A stretch of DNA of 14,973 nucleotides from Nitrososphaerota archaeon (GTDB taxonomy: Archaea > Thermoproteota > Nitrososphaeria > Nitrososphaerales > CADDZS01), in NCBI GenBank assembly GCA_027314685.1, contig DAHVAI010000415.1, forward strand, positions 1 to 14,973. The letters run 5' to 3'. Shown one piece after another: positions 12,857 to 14,973 of this stretch. Positions within the stretch are counted from its first letter, which is position 1. Every line of letters begins with the position of its first letter. The notes beneath the pieces are model-generated. The model was given only the letters and a program-made list of their open reading frames with translations. It searched no databases and was not told where the DNA came from. Position numbers and translations under genes: made by a program.

Positions 12857-13990
12857 ATGCGGAGTACGCTAGATTCCAAAGCACTATCCTCTCTGGTTGC
12901 AGTTTTAGTTATTGTGATTATAATACTCGCCGCAGGCCTGGGCTATTTTGCAATATATGGAAACAAGACAGCTGCTTCTTTTACGACTACGACCGTAACT
13001 AGTTCAACTGACACGGTTACTTCAAAGAGCGCTTCCCCAAATCCACTGATTCTTTTTTCCGCCGACGCATACGTGAACGAATCAACCGCTCTTGAATCGG
13101 GATTTACAGCACAAACGGGGACACCGATGGCGACTCCTGTTGGTGCAGGAGCGTCAACTCTGGCGGCTAACATTAAGGCTGGTGATCCGGTGAGTGTATT
13201 CCTTTCTGTTTCTAGATCTGCAGTCGAAGGACCCGCGTTGGGTTCAGAATTCCCAGGATGGGCAATTGCTTTCGCTGCTGATCAGATTGGCATCGCGTAC
13301 ACCTCTACATCGACAACAACGTCGGCAGCGATGGCGGTCCTTTCGGCATACAACGCCGCGACATCGACGAATACTACTTCTGCTTGGTATGACTTTTTCA
13401 ACAATTTAACCTCCGGGCAGATAAAGGTGGGAATGTCAAACCCCAACGACGATCCTGCTGGGTTCAGAGCTTGGATGGTCTTGCAGCTGGCGGGAATTGC
13501 GTATAACGGAGGGCTCTCCGGTCAGCAATATTTCGTGAACAGGATGATCTCAAATCACGGCAATGTTACGGCTGCAAGCGCTGCTGCGCTTGTCCCAGCT
13601 CTTGAGACTGGACAGATCAATTTTCTTTTTATCTACAAGTCTGATATCGCTTCAGAAGGATTGAATCTAATCCAGCTTCGTGGTGGAGTCAATCTTGGAG
13701 TACCATCTTACAACTCGTTCTACTCACAGGCAACTTACATGACAAGCGGTGGCTTGGAAAAAGGCGCAGCAATAGTGCTCTGGCTCACAGTTCCGAAGGA
13801 TAGCACTGATACCGCTAACTCTGTGAACTTTGTGGTTTATACAATCAAGAATTACCAGACTACACTTAGAAGCTTCGGCCTGGCGAGTATAGTTCCAGTT
13901 CAGCTATACAACACAACTGGTTACGAAGTTCCTGCCCCGATTGTGTCACTACTCAACAACGGAACCTTGGTGGATCAAGGGCCTGTATAG
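12857..13990 (+). CDS. ABC transporter solute-binding protein, WtpA/ModA-like (molybdate, tungstate or sulfate)
   Basis: 377 residues. One hydrophobic helix at about 11-34 (VAVLVIVIIILAAGLGYFAI) has no lipobox Cys, so it probably acts as a membrane anchor. A Ser/Thr-rich linker follows at 40-60, then the binding domain. NPNDDPAGFRAWMVLQLA (195-212) closely follows the WtpA signature NPNDDPCGYRS...QLA, and ADQIGIAYT (141-149) fits the same family. WtpA and ModA bind molybdate and tungstate; related proteins bind sulfate or thiosulfate, and the sulfur setting makes such an oxyanion possible. The ligand residues cannot be read with confidence. The gene converges with the permease gene 7 bases away rather than leading its operon. 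No ATPase gene is visible in the window. Confidence 0.85.
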   Translation: MRSTLDSKALSSLVAVLVIVIIILAAGLGYFAIYGNKTAASFTTTTVTSSTDTVTSKSASPNPLILFSADAYVNESTALESGFTAQTGTPMATPVGAGASTLAANIKAGDPVSVFLSVSRSAVEGPALGSEFPGWAIAFAADQIGIAYTSTSTTTSAAMAVLSAYNAATSTNTTSAWYDFFNNLTSGQIKVGMSNPNDDPAGFRAWMVLQLAGIAYNGGLSGQQYFVNRMISNHGNVTAASAAALVPALETGQINFLFIYKSDIASEGLNLIQLRGGVNLGVPSYNSFYSQATYMTSGGLEKGAAIVLWLTVPKDSTDTANSVNFVVYTIKNYQTTLRSFGLASIVPVQLYNTTGYEVPAPIVSLLNNGTLVDQGPV

Positions 13991-13997
13991 TAAAGTT

Positions 13998-14795
13998 CTA
14001 AGAACGAATCAGAGTCTTCACGTTTCGCTTGATGGGTCGTTCAACAAACCTGAGAGGAATCATAATCAAGATTGAGATGACGATCAAAATCGCTGATGAT
14101 GTAACCGCTGCATTGAGATCGCCGGCGAAGTACTCGGTAACGATGTATACTGATGATGGACTAACGCCGTAAAACGGCCTCTGCAAAAGCTGGTAAGCGA
14201 TTATTGCAATAGAACCATATTCACTTATTCCTCTGCTCAATGCGATAAGCGAAGCTGAAAGGATACCTCTACTAGAACTAGGCAGCACGATTGAGAGAAA
14301 AGTCCTGAACGGCGTTGCGCCAAGACCAGCTGCGTAGTTCTCATGCGACCTGTTCATTGACTCGAAAAATGGTTGCATTGCTTTGATGTATATTGGGGCG
14401 GTCACTATAACAAGGCATATGACATAGCCTGTGAGTGTGTTGAAAAGATCAAAACCAATTCCTACCAAGAATCTTCCTATCGGGGTTAGAGGGCTTACCA
14501 TTACAAGGAGAGCAATTCCAACGATTGGGTGAGGGATTGAAGCGGGAATATCAGCGAGCGTCTGCATGACTCTGTTCTGATTTCTTGCAAAGTAGTATGC
14601 CAGCGGAGTATAGAGCACTACCGATACGAGAACTGCTATGCCAGACCCAATGATAGTTAGTGCGATCGATCTGAATAGGCTGTATTCATATCCGCGCGGC
14701 GTGCTCATTGGGCCGAGTCCTTCATAGAGAAGGACTATGACTGGAACTAGGAGTAAGATCAGTACGACGATAGCAATTGTCCTTAGCCAGTTCAT
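13998..14795 (-). CDS. ABC transporter permease, WtpB/ModB-like (oxyanion uptake)
   Basis: 265 residues with about six membrane helices (roughly 5-28, 45-70, 85-105, 122-142, 178-198, 235-255). A cytoplasmic EAA-type loop, ENYAAGLGATPFRTFLSIVLP, lies near 156-176, where such permeases contact their ATPase. SRGISEYGSIAII follows, like the ALGEFG segment of ModB and CysT/W permeases. It is the likely partner of the solute-binding protein encoded on the opposite strand. ATG at 14795 begins a signal-like helix and was preferred. A TTATAA element upstream fits a promoter. The cognate ATPase is not in view. Molybdate, tungstate, sulfate and thiosulfate permeases look alike at this level. Confidence 0.88.
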   Translation of the reverse strand: MNWLRTIAIVVLILLLVPVIVLLYEGLGPMSTPRGYEYSLFRSIALTIIGSGIAVLVSVVLYTPLAYYFARNQNRVMQTLADIPASIPHPIVGIALLVMVSPLTPIGRFLVGIGFDLFNTLTGYVICLVIVTAPIYIKAMQPFFESMNRSHENYAAGLGATPFRTFLSIVLPSSSRGILSASLIALSRGISEYGSIAIIAYQLLQRPFYGVSPSSVYIVTEYFAGDLNAAVTSSAILIVISILIMIPLRFVERPIKRNVKTLIRS

Positions 14796-14838
14796 CCATT
14801 TGCTAACCGAGACAAGTTACTACATAACGCTCCGCGAG

Positions 14839-14844
14839 TTATAA
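14839..14844 (-). promoter_or_regulatory. Candidate TATA box for the permease gene
   Basis: Minus-strand TTATAA lies about 46 bases before the ATG at 14795, which allows a start site near 14815 and a 20-base leader. A C/T-rich stretch lies just before it. Confidence 0.4.
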
Positions 14845-14850
14845 GGAGGA

Positions 14851-14870
14851 CGCAACGCTAAACCGTTGCG
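14851..14870. repeat. Perfect inverted repeat (7-base arms) spanning a stop codon
   Basis: CGCAACG (14851-14857), a 6-base loop, then CGTTGCG (14864-14870) pair perfectly. The loop contains the TAG of the minus-strand gene that enters from the right edge. A C/T-rich run follows on the minus strand but no long U-tract, so it may be a weak terminator, an mRNA-stabilising hairpin or an operator for the permease promoter next to it. Confidence 0.45.
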
Positions 14871-14973
14871 CTATCGCTCGCTGGGCGCGGCCTGAATGCT
14901 ACACCAATTCCGACCAACACTAGACCTGCAACGAGGATGAAGATTCCATCATATATCCAAGCTGGATTCTTGA
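14858..14973 (-). CDS. 3' end of a protein with a C-terminal membrane helix, cut by window edge
   Basis: A minus-strand frame open from the right edge codes for 37 residues and then stops (TAG at 14860-14858). It starts KNPAWIYDG, continues with a hydrophobic helix (IFILVAGLVLVGIGVAF) and ends RPRPASDSATV. The single helix and short polar tail look like the C-terminal anchor or last helix of a membrane or surface protein. The rest lies outside the window, so no family can be named. Its stop is about 62 bases before the permease start on the same strand, so it may belong to the same transport system. Confidence 0.55.
   Translation of the reverse strand, partial: KNPAWIYDGIFILVAGLVLVGIGVAFRPRPASDSATV

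Noticed and set aside
1..14973. CRISPR arrays, insertion sequences, rRNA and integrase sites
   Set aside because: I saw no direct repeat series, transposase gene, terminal inverted repeats or conserved rRNA stretches on either strand.

Overview
This window looks archaeal. Plausible TATA boxes (TTTATAAA, TTTAAA, TTATAA and similar) sit about 20-40 bases upstream of start codons. Several genes look leaderless or short-leadered and begin with TTG. Families common in archaea are present: a WtpA-like oxyanion-binding protein, YHS/TRASH copper proteins and a VapB-like antitoxin domain. A lineage near Nitrososphaeria (non-ammonia-oxidising 'Thaumarchaeota') or another Thermoproteota group is my guess, but no marker gene here settles it.

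Layout. (1) 3-482 (+): the 3' part of a cysteine-dioxygenase-like cupin, convergent with (2) a minus-strand operon, 4690 to 486, coding for an AprM/HdrE-like membrane cytochrome, AprB, AprA and ATP sulfurylase (Sat), read from one TATA box at 4734-4741. (3) 5221-4820 (-): a small protein that fuses a VapB-like antitoxin domain to a [3Fe-4S]-type ferredoxin. (4) 5367-8332 (+): a metal-homeostasis cluster of a PadR regulator with a TRASH metal-sensing tail, a CopA-type Cu+ ATPase with an N-terminal YHS domain, and a 48-residue YHS protein. (5) 10245-8329 (-): a beta-hydroxyacid dehydrogenase and a homoserine dehydrogenase. (6) 10533-12760 (+): a cystathionine beta-synthase/cysteine synthase-like enzyme overlapping a cystathionine gamma-lyase/synthase. 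(7) 12857-13990 (+): a WtpA/ModA-like solute-binding protein, convergent with (8) 14795-13998 (-): an ABC permease, behind the 3' end of a membrane-tailed protein cut by the window edge.

How the genes fit together. Most of the window is sulfur metabolism. Two directions fit. Oxidative: homocysteine to cystathionine to cysteine (CBS/CGL), cysteine to cysteine sulfinate (CDO-like), sulfite released by an enzyme not seen here, then AprBA plus Sat to sulfate with ATP formed and electrons passed to the membrane through the AprM-like subunit. Assimilatory: oxyanion uptake, Sat, AprBA, then an unseen sulfite reductase feeding cysteine synthase, with homoserine supplied for transsulfuration. The gene order aprM-aprB-aprA-sat without Qmo genes resembles sulfur oxidisers and, in my view, slightly favours the oxidative reading. 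The copper cluster and the ferredoxin fusion are separate units between the two sulfur blocks.
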